Origin: Temnothorax longispinosus
Taxonomy: Eukaryota > Arthropoda > Insecta > Hymenoptera > Formicidae
DNA: 64,000 nucleotides
Reading direction: 5' to 3'
Assembly (NCBI RefSeq): GCF_030848805.1
Contig: NC_092358.1
Location: 8,782,433 to 8,846,432, forward strand
A program made the position numbers and the translations under genes. The stretch's first letter is position 1; each line of letters opens with the position of its first letter. This document shows positions 1-11,942 of the stretch, piece after piece. Below the pieces are notes generated by a model that was not told the DNA's origin, did no database searches, and worked only from the letters and a program-made list of their open reading frames with translations.

Positions 1-1921
1 AATAATGTGGTAATATTTATCGCAATAACCGGTTAATAAGTTTAACAAACTCATGTTTCAGACTGCGTAAATTCAAATATATCATTAGACTCGCAATAAT
101 TTCTTTACAGTTTTTTAAATAATTAAATCGTGTAAATTTAATTCCGGGGAGGAAAGGGTATTAATGTTCCAACGATAGCTGTGTTTCAAGTCTGACAAAT
201 AAATCGGCGCGCAGTTTATTAAGTTGGAATATATGTATATATATACATTGTAATTCGTTACTTCTGTAACTATTAATTTCTTTACTTGCGCACCACGTAC
301 TGCGCCTGACTCGTATCGCCGTCTATTAATTTTTTGACATTTTTACGAGTCTAATGATATATTAGAATATATAATGTTTCATTATGTACATATAGATTAA
401 TGATGACAGCTTTGCACCGACAGAAATGATTGATCGTGCTGAAAAGCACGATTTCAGATCGCAAAATACATGCCCTAATTCGCATGTGAATTTGAAAGCC
501 GTTACTTAATCTGAAATTGATAGAAAGAATCAAGTGATTCTAATGATAATAAAAATATAAACCTTTTGATGGTACTGTTTCTGATATAAGTCGGCTACCA
601 AAATAAAATTTAGAAACTAAAAAACCTCGTCAAAGAAGTCAGAAATTACATCATTTCCTTCTTTATAAATAAGTTACCAAATAAAAGAAAGTAAAGCAAG
701 AAAATAAAAAAAGGCAGCAGAGAAAGAGTATATTTCCTCGATGGAAGAAAGAAACATTGATAAAATGTCTTTGACATCTTCAAATAAAATTGTTTGTCCA
801 AGATGCAATAAAAATTTTGAAAATGACTACATTTTGTGGAATTTGCATTCAAAGATGTCATGTGGCTTATTCCGGTTATGAAAGAGTTACTGTTAAATCC
901 TTTATTGTGTACTTACCTAACATCATGAGTTATGTTAAACACTTTATCGGATAAATGTATGCATTTACAGATTTGTATACTTTTCTTAATACAAATTGTT
1001 TTATATTAGTATATAAAATTATTTATTATTATTATCTCTGAAAGTTACTTGACTTGCTTATATGTAAAAGAATTATGTTTTGTTTTTAAATAAATGTTTG
1101 TTACAGGCAAAAGTTTATTGAGTGTGTACTCTTATTCGTATGCGCATCTTTAATCTAAACGATTTTAAAAGCAAAATTTATATACACTTGTTTGAGGGAT
1201 AACCTCTAATACATATTACATTTCGATAACATTATTTACATATAGAGATATAGTGTCACAGATAGAAGTTTCTGTTCCGTAAATAATCAATATTGTTTTC
1301 ATTAAATAGTCCATTGTTCCCAACAGTTATTTGTCGTGCAGATGCGAGTTATTTTATTGGGCTTTCTCCATACGGAAGATTGGGACTGTGTGGCTCCAGG
1401 GATATGTTGCTCATGTGCTATTTTTTACTCTCTAAATTTCTCAGAGTGAAAATTCGGCCGATAGAGTGAGATTTCACTCTTACTTGAGATAATTACATAT
1501 CGGAAATATATACTACGAAACATCATTAAAAATTAAATAAAGTATCAGTTGATTGCGTTATAAGAAAAAAACTAATAAAGTAAATTTCTTTTACATTTTA
1601 TTTAATAATGGAACCATTCAAAATTTTATTGCATTTACAAACAGAAAACTTTTTATAATTACATAAAGTCTGAATAATAAAAATGTTTTATTGTACGCAA
1701 CGTTTTCAACATTCTGCAATTTTTACAATGTAGAATTCCGATTTCTCACTTAAATAATAATATTCTCCCTTCACAGAATTACTAATACTTCAACACAGAT
1801 TACCTAAAATGCGAGATCAAAATAGTCCCAATATTTATTTCAAACAACTTTACCGTCCCCTTTTCATTTTCTCGCTTCCAAATTAAAACTAATTTTATTT
1901 TATCGTCATTAATTTATACTC
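1..1921. repeat. duplicated 3' flank of OR-A
   Basis: No gene seen. From about 395 the sequence is a copy of the block that follows every OR gene in the array (compare 27680, 40228, 53749, 62464), starting with TTAATGATGACAGCTTTGC. Near 1380..1435 it holds only the left part of a hairpin MITE that is complete in the other flanks. An AATAAA on the minus strand at 1894..1899 lies about 25 bases past the OR-A stop and probably serves as its poly(A) signal. Bases 1..30 resemble the edge of the element at 33629. Confidence 0.75.
76..363. repeat. putative hairpin element relic
   Basis: An 18-base perfect inverted repeat, AATATATCATTAGACTCG at 76..93 and its complement at 346..363, brackets AT-rich sequence that is absent from the matching flank of the other units. 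It may be the decayed ends of a small non-autonomous DNA transposon. No target duplication was recognised. Confidence 0.3.
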
Positions 1922-4400
1922 TTAATTCTCCCTCGTAGAATAGAGAACAGTAAAATAGGATATTGAAGTACTCATCAGCTGTAATAAAATATATCTTTGC
2001 CTTATTTTTTAATAAGTAATATTAAAAATATAATAGAACTTTAACCAAACATTTGGGGACAATACGTTTAGATAATCGATTTTTTTTATCATCATGTATA
2101 TGATGATCAAATTACGACGTTTTGAAGTAAAAGTTAATTATCAATTTTATAATATTATTGACATGATAAAACAAAAAATACAATAGTAATTTTGTAATTT
2201 CCTTTATCTTTTATTCTATTTTCTAGTTGTACTGAGCTGTTAGTTAACATTTTGTAAATAATAATTATTATATTGGAAATATACGTTTTTGTATGATTTA
2301 TGTGATGTAAAGCGTGATTCGGCTAAAATAGCAATAGAATATTTTAAACCGTAGTGGTTACACTGGGTCCAGTGGACCCCAGGCTATTTTTTTCTTAAAG
2401 GTATTTTGAGAGTAAAACGCAGGAAGTTTTTTTGCTCTATCTCAAAAATTGAAATTTTGATGAATATTTTTGTGAAAAAAGTTAAATTTCTCGAAAAAAA
2501 ATTTTCTTGCGTTTTTTCAACATAAAAAAATTTAAAAAAGGAGAAAAAAAATTATTGGATTATAAAGAGGAAGTCTTAAACTAAATTCCAGTTTAAAATT
2601 TGAGTCGATACATCAAAAAGAACGCAAATGGCAACTGTTTTTCTGCGTGGAATCCATTGGACCCAGTGTGACCACTACGTTATTTTTAAGAGATGTGACC
2701 ACTACGGGTTAAAATCATTGTTAATGTTATTATCGATTAAATAATATTCTCAGAGATAATAGAAGAACTTACTATAAAATACAACATATGATACATGTTT
2801 CTTACCATAGCCGCACTTTCTAGAGACGCCACAAATATTCCACCGAGATTTATATAAAAAGGTTTCGTGCCTCTTTGCAGTAGAAACAATATTATTTTCT
2901 GTATATGTAACGGAGCTGTGTACCACTGAACGTTGTATCTACAAAATAATAACAATTGCTAGTTCTAATAAGACACAAATATTTGGTAATAATAAATGTA
3001 TTTGTTCGACGAATCGTATTAATACTTTTACTGTAATATTTTTTATAATTTAGATTTCTATTACAAAACGAGTACTCTTGTATGACAAAATGATGGAAAT
3101 ATTTCTTACACTGTGGCAAATAGATATTCGTTGTGATCCGTAATTTCTTGCGCAGTATGGTTGGCTAAGAACAAGTACACGTAGAGGATGTTTATTATTA
3201 TAAAAGGTATAAGAAGTTTGTCAATTTCATCACTATATGACGCAAGCTAAAAAATGTGATACGTCCATTAAGCATTTGCTATCGACTTTTTACGCACGAT
3301 TGAATCATATTATGTTCTATATATATTGCATGATAAAATTTCAATAGATTATGATATGTCATCGGATCAGAATATTGAATTATTGAAAATAATTGAGAAT
3401 TAAAAGTTTTAATATTAAGTTTTTATTTAGTTATTGCTAATTTATTTAATTAGCTTATACATATAATCAGCAATTACAGTATCTTAAAAATAAGGTAACC
3501 GTTATTTTTGTGAATTATCGTTTTCAATAAATATATTACAGACAGAAAAGCGTTTAGCTACTTCTTTTTATTTTCTTGACTTATTCATAAAATTCTAATA
3601 TCATGAAATTACGATTAAATATTTTACCCGAAAAAGATTAAGGCTAAGACAAGTCACGCCGATTGCTATCAAGAAGAAGAATGATCCCTCAAAATTTGAT
3701 ATTAAAAAATCCGTGAACCTTCAAGTACAAGAAAATTCGTGTAATTATATTAGTATTTAATGCTCTTTATTAAATATATACTAACTCCATAGCCTTGCGA
3801 TGAATATCTACGGCATAAGTAATCTCCTTATAAACCATGTCCTCACTCTTTAGGATGTTTTTTTGTAAAATATTGATTGCTTGTTCGATTCGATAACTGT
3901 AAAAAAATAATTTTATTCCTTTAATTAATTTTATTTTGTTTTGAGATAACACACAAATATTGTTTTCGATTATATTCTAGCATTCATTTACTCACCTGGC
4001 GATACCAAATATTCCGCAGATATGTTGAAGATATGCAACGAGCATAGTTCCTGTCGCCATCATTGAGACAGCCCCTATGTAAATAGTTGTTAATACATGC
4101 AACGTGATTAAGTAGAAATATTTTTCTTGATCAATAAAGTATTCTGTCATGAAATACTCTGAAGGATTTAATCGAGACTCGTTTTTAGGCAGACCAATGT
4201 GTTGAATGTACGTCCAAATATGCATAGCAGTTAATGTACCTACGCCATATGTACCAATCACTGAAAGAAATTTTGTAAAATTAAACATACACAAACACAC
4301 ACACTCACATACACACACACCCATACACACACACACACCCACACATACCCACACCCACACCCACACACACACGTGCGCGCGCGCGTGCGTGCGTGCGTGC

Positions 4401-4456
<56 letters not shown>

Positions 4457-6773
4457 CAAACATTCAGTCGCCTTTTAATTTTTTATATTGAGGATAGGCA
4501 GAATCTTGTTTAGTCTTAAAAAAAAAGTGTTTATGATTATGTTTAAATTAATTTTTAAATATACAGAAGACTCGACTATCATGTCTTACGTATAATTGCA
4601 GTTGTGTAACGTTTCGCCTTGTTTCCGTATTTTTTCAGAATAGCGATTTCTTTCTCATCTCTTAGCTCGTTACATACATCTTGAAGCCGATCCAGCGAAC
4701 TCTTTATCTGTCAATAATATTATGCCAATTTTTTTTTTATTTTTTGTAAAGGAGGGTGACTCTGGGCCCTTTTCTAGACAAATAAAATAAGGTTTACTCA
4801 AAAGTTTATGTTAGAAGATTAACGTAACCAGTAGCTTAAATTTGCAGCTAATGCAGGAAAGGAACATTAGAATATAGCTTGAGTATAGGACACTATTTTC
4901 GTACCCATCACTCAAATCACTACTTTTTACGTTTGCAGTCATGTCATCCAAGAAGCTTGTTGGGAGTGAAATAGGCAAAAAATGTCTACCATATTCCGAA
5001 CACCATGACACTGTTATAACGTGGACGCAATAATCCACTGTGCGAAGACTATTTTTACAATGACAGTACTATCCTATTATAGCATCTGCGGCTTTATTCG
5101 GTTTTTATCCGATTAAGATATAAACCAAGTACTTTGTACTTCCATAATAGCGTGTCGAATTTGAACGGGATCATTATCTCCTGTCAGTAGATTATATTTT
5201 TAAATGCGCGCGCGCGATCAACATAAATACACACACTTATAGAGTTTTCTATTGAGAAAACGAGTGCAACACTGGTGCACACTAAGTGTAATTTTATTGC
5301 TCTAATGTGAAAATCAGTTTACATATTTTCAGTGTGTAATGTTCTATTGACAAAAATTTGTCAAGTTAAACGCGGTAGAACATTAAACACTGAAAATATG
5401 TGTGCATTAGCGTGCACGAGTGTTACACTAGTTTTCCCAGTAGCAAACGCTATTAGTTTTAGTTTATACGTGCAGTCTGCTCTAACGTGTTCAGCACAAT
5501 ATCCTGTTTCAAGTTGAACATGCACGGACAGTTGAGTACATGTATCACACGCTCGTTTTATTTCCCCTTCAAGTATGGCTCCAAAGGAGGACATTACTAC
5601 AGAAGATTCGTCACAAAAATCCAAAATATCTTTTTGTTTTTCTTTGACATGACTGCAAAATAATATAAGACATCCAAGAACTTAGCCGAATCAAGAGAAG
5701 CATGCAACAAGCACCATTATGCAGTTGATAGAATTCAATGGAGGCCTTACTGGGATTTATATCTATAGGATAATATAAAAGAAATATTGTAAATCAAATT
5801 GAAAACGATGCAAAGATCGTGTTTCCTAACAAATCTAATAGGGCCTTTTTTACATATTCTGCAGAAAAACTCGCATAGCATTGGATCAGGACTTTATGAC
5901 AAATAATATTTGAACCGTAAAGAAAAGGGCTCAGGAATCACCAAAAATGGTCATGCTTCTTTCAAAATGCTTATAGTCAAACTTCTGCATTGTTGATTAG
6001 GACAAAATTATTTATGTTATTTTTTTAAATACTCTTTACATTATAATTATAATAAAAGTAGAGTCCTTCAAATCATGAAGAACTGAAAGGAAATTAAGAA
6101 TAACTGGATTTTTAATTCTAATAGGTAAGGAATATAAAAATCCGACAATTTTACATTCGAAAATTCTGTTTATCGCTAATGCAAATGTGATTGATAACAC
6201 TCTTACAATATCGGCGTTAATCCAAAACGAATTATATTTGATCACATAGCATGTAAAGAAAAATGTGGTAGAAATAATTTTGAGAACATGTTCTGGAGTA
6301 CATTTTGACGTCAAGAATGTGGTAAACTGCAAGAAATAATTTTTAGTAATTAAATCAGCCACGTCAAAAAAGCAACAGTAGATTATCTGATTAGCAAACT
6401 GTAATTTCTTTATTCTCCGTTACTCTGTATACTAGGTACAATAAATTAGTAAAAAGAGCAAGTAATTAATATTCGGATATAATTGTATCACAATAATATT
6501 ATTTTAATAAAATAAAATATTATTTAATATAATTTGAAATTTGATTAACGTAATTAAAATAAGGCTTTGTTATATTATACAATATTTGGTGGCTTATTTC
6601 ATAATAATAATATTAAAATCTTAACATACTTGAAATATAATGAAAGTTATCAGAATGCCAAGAAGTAAAATGAACTGAAGTTCAACGACTCGCGATCGTT
6701 GGTAAGGCCACAAACCAACGGCAAGCAGCAGGATTCGATTGACGTTAAAATGTTGAGTTTCGAGACAAATCAT
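1922..6773 (-). CDS. odorant receptor OR-A, nine exons, intact
   Basis: Join on minus strand: 6773..6630, 6326..6207, 4707..4590, 4260..3996, 3896..3786, 3718..3628, 3246..3110, 2938..2806, 1978..1922; 1176 nt, 391 aa. All introns are GT-AG and phases run 0,0,1,2,2,0,2,0. Start chosen at MICLETQHF, the N-terminus shared by all copies. Exon 1 holds NRILLLAVGLWPYQ and TM1; exon 2 TM2 (YNSFW); exon 3 a cytosolic-type helix ending KKYGNKAKRYT; exon 4 NESRLNP, YFIDQEKYFY and TMs; exon 5 AVDIHRKAME; exon 7 TM6; exon 8 YNVQWYTAPLHIQ; exon 9 SISYFTVLYST. This is the insect 7tm_6 OR family: ligand-gated cation channel subunits that pair with Orco in sensory dendrites. Nine exons suggest, but do not prove, the ant 9-exon OR clade. 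Ligand unknown. Confidence 0.9.
2348..2708. mobile_element. piggyBac-like MITE in intron 8 of OR-A
   Basis: 361-bp insertion flanked by TTAA on both sides (2344..2347 and 2709..2712). Ends are inverted repeats related to CCCGTAGTGGT, followed by a longer subterminal match around CACTGGGTCCA and its complement near the right end. OR-B, C, D and E lack it at the same place in intron 8, giving the empty site. TTAA duplication is the piggyBac signature; there is no transposase. Confidence 0.8.
4288..4454. repeat. (CA)n-(CG)n-(TG)n microsatellite in intron 3 of OR-A
   Basis: About 165 bp of alternating purine-pyrimidine runs that switch from CA through CG to TG, so the tract is itself a large imperfect palindrome with Z-DNA potential. 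It ends less than 30 bp from the exon 4 acceptor. OR-B, D and E have shorter CA/TA tracts at the same spot. Open frames across it are artefacts. Confidence 0.9.
5242..5451. repeat. hairpin MITE relic in intron 2 of OR-A
   Basis: Left arm AGTTTTCTATTGAGAAAAC continuing to GGTGCAC, and right arm complementary to it, with an inner hairpin around ACATATTTTCAGTG. The same structure lies in intron 2 of OR-D (about 46525..46755) and OR-E (about 58305..58532); OR-B keeps only the inner part (about 21587..21735) and OR-C lacks it. It therefore predates the duplications. Confidence 0.6.
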
Positions 6774-7884
6774 CTCTTCGTGAGCACAGAGATGTATTTG
6801 ACGGAAAAGCAGTGGATGGAAATCTATATATCTCTCCTCTTTTCTCTTGATTGATGGTATATTTGTCTAAGCAATGTTAAGTATTAGTATATCAGCTTCA
6901 AAATAGTAAATTATGTTAATGTTAGTATATCTCAATGTTAAGTTTTTCCTTAATTTCTCACCTGGATATCTCAGTGTTTATTATTAATATACATGCAGAA
7001 AACTAACGAATTAATATAACAAAATGTAAATAAGAGAGCTAAGTACTTCTTACTTAATATATAAATAGCAGTACTAAAAATTGTAATTCAGATTATAACA
7101 TTAATACTATATGTTATGTACTTGGTTAATTGCATGGCATTGATCTTACGTCTATTTTTGATGAACGAAGTTAATTTTAGACATCTAAGTTTCCAAAATC
7201 TACATACCTATATACGTTGATTTGTTATGTACTTGGTGTATTTTTTTTTGTAAAGACTTTTTGTTAGGATTTTACTACTTTTTGTAAAAATTAATAATAT
7301 ACAAATTTTGTATTATTTTATATACTTGGCATATGTTTTTTTTTACATTAGTAATATCCGTTTATTTGAGATTGGAATTTTATTGTTTTTTGTGGAAATT
7401 ATTTATGTTTTGTAATGTTATAGAAATTAATATTAAATCTTACTACACTTTTTCAGCAAAGAAGATGTATGCGTTTTTGATAGTTTTCTTTCGAAGACGA
7501 AGTGTGTTTCACGAATGCTCGTACTTGAATAAAGTTTTAAAACTGAAAAGGAGGAAATGCGCCTGCGTAGCTTTTCTAGATATAGTTCAGTTTTTCATGG
7601 GAAAGACACATTTGTCAAATTACTTTAAACAACAAATCGATCACATAAATTATGTTATAAAGAATGGTACGCATCTTACTCAGAATTTTGTTGAATCGAA
7701 TGTGTTCCGATCTCACGGTGGACTTGCTCAACTGTGCATTACAGTCAATTACGGAATTTACGTTGAAATTTACGTAAGAAAAAAACGATATGGAATAATT
7801 TAACCGATTAGTGAAAAAAGGAGGGGATGAGCACACCGTCGGTCGTCGACGTCTTCGCAGTAATGTTTTGGAGCGCATAGGGAG
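6774..7884. other. intergenic region between divergent OR-A and relic G
   Basis: 1.1 kb separating the A start (minus) and the G start (plus). The A-proximal 180 bp is conserved upstream of every OR copy and may include its promoter. In OR-C an in-frame upstream ATG (36322) extends this into coding frame, but in A there is no ATG there. Bases about 6955..7215 recur in inverted orientation at 61150..61400. An open frame at 7333..7803 has no recognisable similarity and I do not call it a gene. Confidence 0.5.
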
Positions 7885-9067
7885 ATGATCCGTCTGGAAG
7901 TTCAGTATTTCGGTCTCAATAAAATCCTATTGCTAGCTATCGGTTTGTGGCCTCATCAACAATCCAAACTCACTCGATTTCAGTTCATTTTCCTCTCCAG
8001 TATTCTGACAACGAGTATTATATTTCAGGTAAGAGAACAATATATTGACATTGTACTCATAATATCAATTGATCTCAACCGCATTACAAATTCAAGTGTG
8101 TTATTTTTACAGAAAATGTGTTATTTTTACACGCATAAAAATAACACGTCTAGAAATAACATTTGATTGAAGCTTTTCTTACATGTTTCTTTATGTGTTA
8201 AATTACGTTATTTAACATGTTTAATCGTATTAAATTAAAAGTTAATACACTCAATCGTGTTAAAATGACGTGATTTAAAACAAGAAATGTATAAGAAGAG
8301 AAGATTTGCAGCACAATTGATTTCAATCTATACTGTTCAGTTCAACTTTTTATATTAAATACATTGTAATTACTACAGAGTACATACTTAGAGTTATATT
8401 TATAAATAAAATTGAATAACAAATAACAATGGAATTTCGTTCGACAAAGCAACAGCTAAGTAGTTTAAAACGGCCAAAATTCGAGCAATTAACAGATGTT
8501 AAAAAAATATATTTAATATTTCAATAACGATATACAGTAGTGTTTACGTTTCAAGCCTTACTTGGCCTTCTGCAGAACAATAAAAACGTATAAAGAATAA
8601 CGCATTACAATATCTCGACTCATTTTACAAACAAAGAATCAGATTCGATCCAACGCTACAATTTACATTAATCAGATCTCTCTCGTGTATAAGAACGATT
8701 AGTCATATAGTGAAGTCGGAAGAAAATAGTGTCAGGTATTCGTCAAATTACAAGCAGACGAATTGGTCGTTTCCCTCGTTACATGACTTATGTGTGTCCA
8801 TAAAACCCATGCAATCGTAAGACCTTTGTCACCAGGCCGTTTTAGTGGCAACTATATGGAAAGTTAGAAATTCCGTAAGACAAACATGAATTTAAGTATT
8901 AAGTTTAGACTCATAAACGGACTCACATAAGCGATCAGTGCAACAAGAACGAAGGTGAAATCCTTCCATCGTCTTTTAACAGTGTGTGCTCATCGCGAAG
9001 AACTACAGACGACCGAGACAATGATCGCGTCACAAGTAGGGCACGGCAAACAATACTGATTGTTATT

Positions 9068-9655
9068 AACGAGCATTTATGATAACAAGTTCAAAATATC
9101 AAAATAGGCATCGTTCAATAATTCCGCATCCTTGTTTAAATTTATACCATTTGGCTTCTCATTAATGTGTATCATTTCTGCGGTCAATCTTTTTTTTGTA
9201 ATTATGCTCAGTTTCCAAGATGCAAACATTGTCCCAATCAAATGAATGATTAAATTTGGTAATATGTTCTGAGACAACCGAATGTTTAGACTCATCCAAT
9301 TTAATATTGCCTTTATGTTCCTTTAATCTAGTATGTAATTGCCTCTTAATCTGACCGACATAAGAGGCATCACAATTCTTGTAACAAATCTTGTATATTA
9401 CGTTATTATTGGAAAAATGGGCGTTCTTATTTTTCTCGACCTTAATGATGCTATTAAGTTTGCTTAGAATGCGGTATCCCACCGAATTTTCTGATTTATT
9501 GACTGCTGAGGTGATGATTTCAGAAATGGATTTTAAATATGGTATAACAATAAAACTTCTTCTTTGTTGTGAACATTCCGAATCTGACTGAAGTTTTCTC
9601 AATCTTTTATTAATATGCAAGAATATTAGATCAATGGGATACCAAGCAATACATT
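9068..9655 (-). mobile_element. Penelope-like retroelement fragment with GIY-YIG endonuclease
   Basis: Minus-strand frame reads YPIDLIFLHINKRLRKLQ, then IIKVEKNKN, then VIYKICYKNCDASYVGQ, HTRLKEHKGNIK, SKHSVVSEHITKFNHSFDW and AEMIHINEKPNGINL. This order matches the C-terminal GIY-YIG domain of Penelope-like elements (YK-I then YVGQ, R, H, E). The frame shifts by one at the T-run near 9190, and the reverse transcriptase is absent, so it is a 5'-truncated dead copy in intron 1 of relic G. Confidence 0.85.
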
Positions 9656-10232
9656 GGTAACAAAAATTAAATTTTTGTTGTAAAAACTGGAATGTGACAA
9701 AATTAAATAAAATTATTCATTGTGTGCAGCTAACGTCACTTATAACTTTAAGATGTACTCTTGATCTCGTTGCCATCAAGGTTGTGTCTTCCGCATCTTT
9801 CTTTACTGTTTACTTGATACACTACAATTCGTTCTGTATTAAATCAAAACTGTAAGTTATGACATAGCGAATATATGACATAGCCGTAAAATAAAGCTTT
9901 ACAACCAAATAAATATTTATACGCGAAATATATTCTGATGTATACAAAGACAATATAAGAATATGTTGCTGGAATAATAGGTAAAAAACTTACTGATGGA
10001 ACTTCAACATATATATGACGAATTAAAGGATGAAAGAGAAATTGCGATCATAAAAAAATATGGCTACAATGCGAAACATTACACAGCTGTACATACTTAC
10101 GGGTAAAGCAATATTTTTTTATGCGATTACGTTTTTTATACCTCTACATCGTTAAAATATTAGTGGAAGAAAATGAGTTTTAATATATTACAAAATTATG
10201 CTTGTTCTCATAATTTCTTTGCATATATATAT

Positions 10233-11942
10233 GGGATGTTTCAACCGGATCACTTGTCTGCCCAAAATTTGAAGCAACCTACAAAAACGTTCGATAGCTC
10301 AAAAAATTAGTCTTTACTAGTACTTTTGAAAGTCATGTGTCCCGTTTTGAAATCCAAGATGGCTGATTCAATATGGCGGCTGAAAGCCTGAAAATTGGAG
10401 AAAAATCTACATAATTTAACGTAATCATGTTTTTAAATATTGATTCGGTTTTGAAATGGTTTGGTAAGAAGTTTTCAGTGTCTGTGATGTTGAATCTGGG
10501 AGCTAGTTGAAGTTTGGAACGTTCCTGGAGCGATTGAAGTTTGGAACGTTCCTGGATTTTTTATAAATGATTTGTTCCATTTCTCCTTCGGCACAGAGCA
10601 ACTACTAAATGCCACACACAAAATACATAAGAGACCGAACCGATACACCCTGCGGAAGACACCCTTATACTCAAAAAACCTACCCCCAAACCACTTTAAA
10701 TATTCTGGTTACGCTGAAAACGATTTGTCCCATTTCTTCTTTGGCACAAAGCAACTTATAAATTTCCTGTAAAATTCATAATTTATTGCATATCCCCGTA
10801 GAGTTTGCAACCTACTACCAATACTATCCTTCTCCTCTCACTTTAACCTTTTGGACCAACGGCTTAACGTCTCTTTCCGAAAGACGGAGCCCAGTTTTCT
10901 CCGCACAAGAGCAATGGGACAAATCGTTTTGAGCGTAGCCAGAATATTTAAAGTGATCCGGGGGTAGGTTTTTTTAGTATAAGGGTGTCTTCCGCAGGGT
11001 GTATCGGTTCGGTCTTTTATGTATTTTGTGTGTGGCATTTAGTAGTTGCTCTGTGCCGAAGGAGAAATGGGACAAATCGTTTTCAGCGTAGCCAGAATAT
11101 TTAAAGTGGTCGGGGGGTAGGTTTTTGAGTATAAGGGTGTCTTCCGCAGGGTGTATCGGTTCGGTCTCTTATGTATTTCGTATTTATCACTCAGAAATGT
11201 CTCTGTGCCAAAGGAGAAATGGAACAAATCATTTTTTAAAAATCCAGGAACGTTCCAAACTTCAATCGCTCCAGGAACGTTCCAAACTTCAACTAGCTCC
11301 CAGATTCAACATCACAGACACTGAAACAGTATATTGTGCACCAAAGGGCGAAAGTAGCGTTTTTCAGACGAGTGTGAAGTTTGCCGCCCGAGCCGAAGGC
11401 GAGGGCGACAAATCACACGAGTCTGAAAAAGCTTTCGCCCCGAGGTGCACAGAGGTGCACACGATATTTTTCACAATATCTTTACGGAAAGTTCGACCTC
11501 CATGCCTAGAGAAAGGCGAGAGTGGCCATTTCACGCCAGGACGGAATAGCAGGACGAAAGTAACCACTTTCCGCCCTAGGGAGGAAAGTGGTTACTTTCG
11601 TCCCGCTAATGCCATCCTGGCGTGAAATTGGCCACTTTCGCCCCTCTCTACAGGCATGGAAAATGGAAAGTCGAACTTTCCGTGGAGGTGTTGTGAAAAC
11701 TCCTTACCGAACCATTTCACAACCGAATCAATATTTAAAAACATGATTACGTTAAATTATGTAGATTTTTCTCCAATTTTCAGGCTTTCAGCCGCCATAT
11801 TGGATCAGCCATCTTGGATTTCAAAACGGGACACATGACTTTTGAAAGTACTAAAAAGACTAATTTTTTGAGCTATCGAACGTCTTTGTAGGTCGCTTCA
11901 AATTTTGGGCAGACAAGTGATCCGGTTGATGTGAAACGTCCC
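10233..11942. mobile_element. 1.7-kb long-TIR (foldback-like) DNA element
   Basis: Begins GGGATGTTTC and ends with the complement CGTCCC, between ATATAT on both sides. Inverted arms share the block CCGGATCACTTGTCTGCCC, the block around CAAGATGGCTGA, and an inner module carrying GTTTGGAACGTTCCTGG twice per arm. The right arm repeats the CGGCACAGAG-to-CGGTTCGGTC module twice (10900..11040, 11040..11228), the left arm once. A further hairpin is nested at 11467..11700. No transposase frame seen. It splits intron 3 of relic G. Confidence 0.85.
11467..11700. repeat. nested hairpin inside the 10233..11942 element
   Basis: Left arm TTTTCACAATATC..GGAAAGTTCGACC..GGCCATTTCACGCCAGG and its right-arm complement fold around a centre near 11578 (CGCCCTAGGGAGG). 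It is GC-richer than its surroundings. Only one copy is present in the 1.7-kb element, so it looks like a separate insertion. Confidence 0.6.

Noticed and set aside
3992..4459. 155-codon minus frame joining exon 4 to a long His-Thr / Cys-Val run
   Set aside because: The frame only continues through the exon 4 acceptor into the microsatellite; the real exon ends at 4260.
4811..5038. 75-codon frame MDYCVHVITVSWCSEYG repeated in A, B, D and E
   Set aside because: Lies inside intron 2; not needed to complete the receptor, no similarity recognised, lost in OR-C, which is otherwise intact.
5361..5624. Conserved-looking intron 2 frames (also 46732..47112 and 58510..58818)
   Set aside because: They recur only because the introns are recent duplicates. 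Phase-correct splicing joins exon 2 directly to exon 3, and the frames have no family match and shift between copies.
7333..7803. 156-codon plus-strand frame upstream of relic G
   Set aside because: Biased AT-rich composition, no domain, no splice context, and overlaps an opposite frame.
11125..11625. 166-codon frame in the long-TIR element
   Set aside because: Crosses the inverted modules and nested hairpin; translation simply mirrors the repeats.
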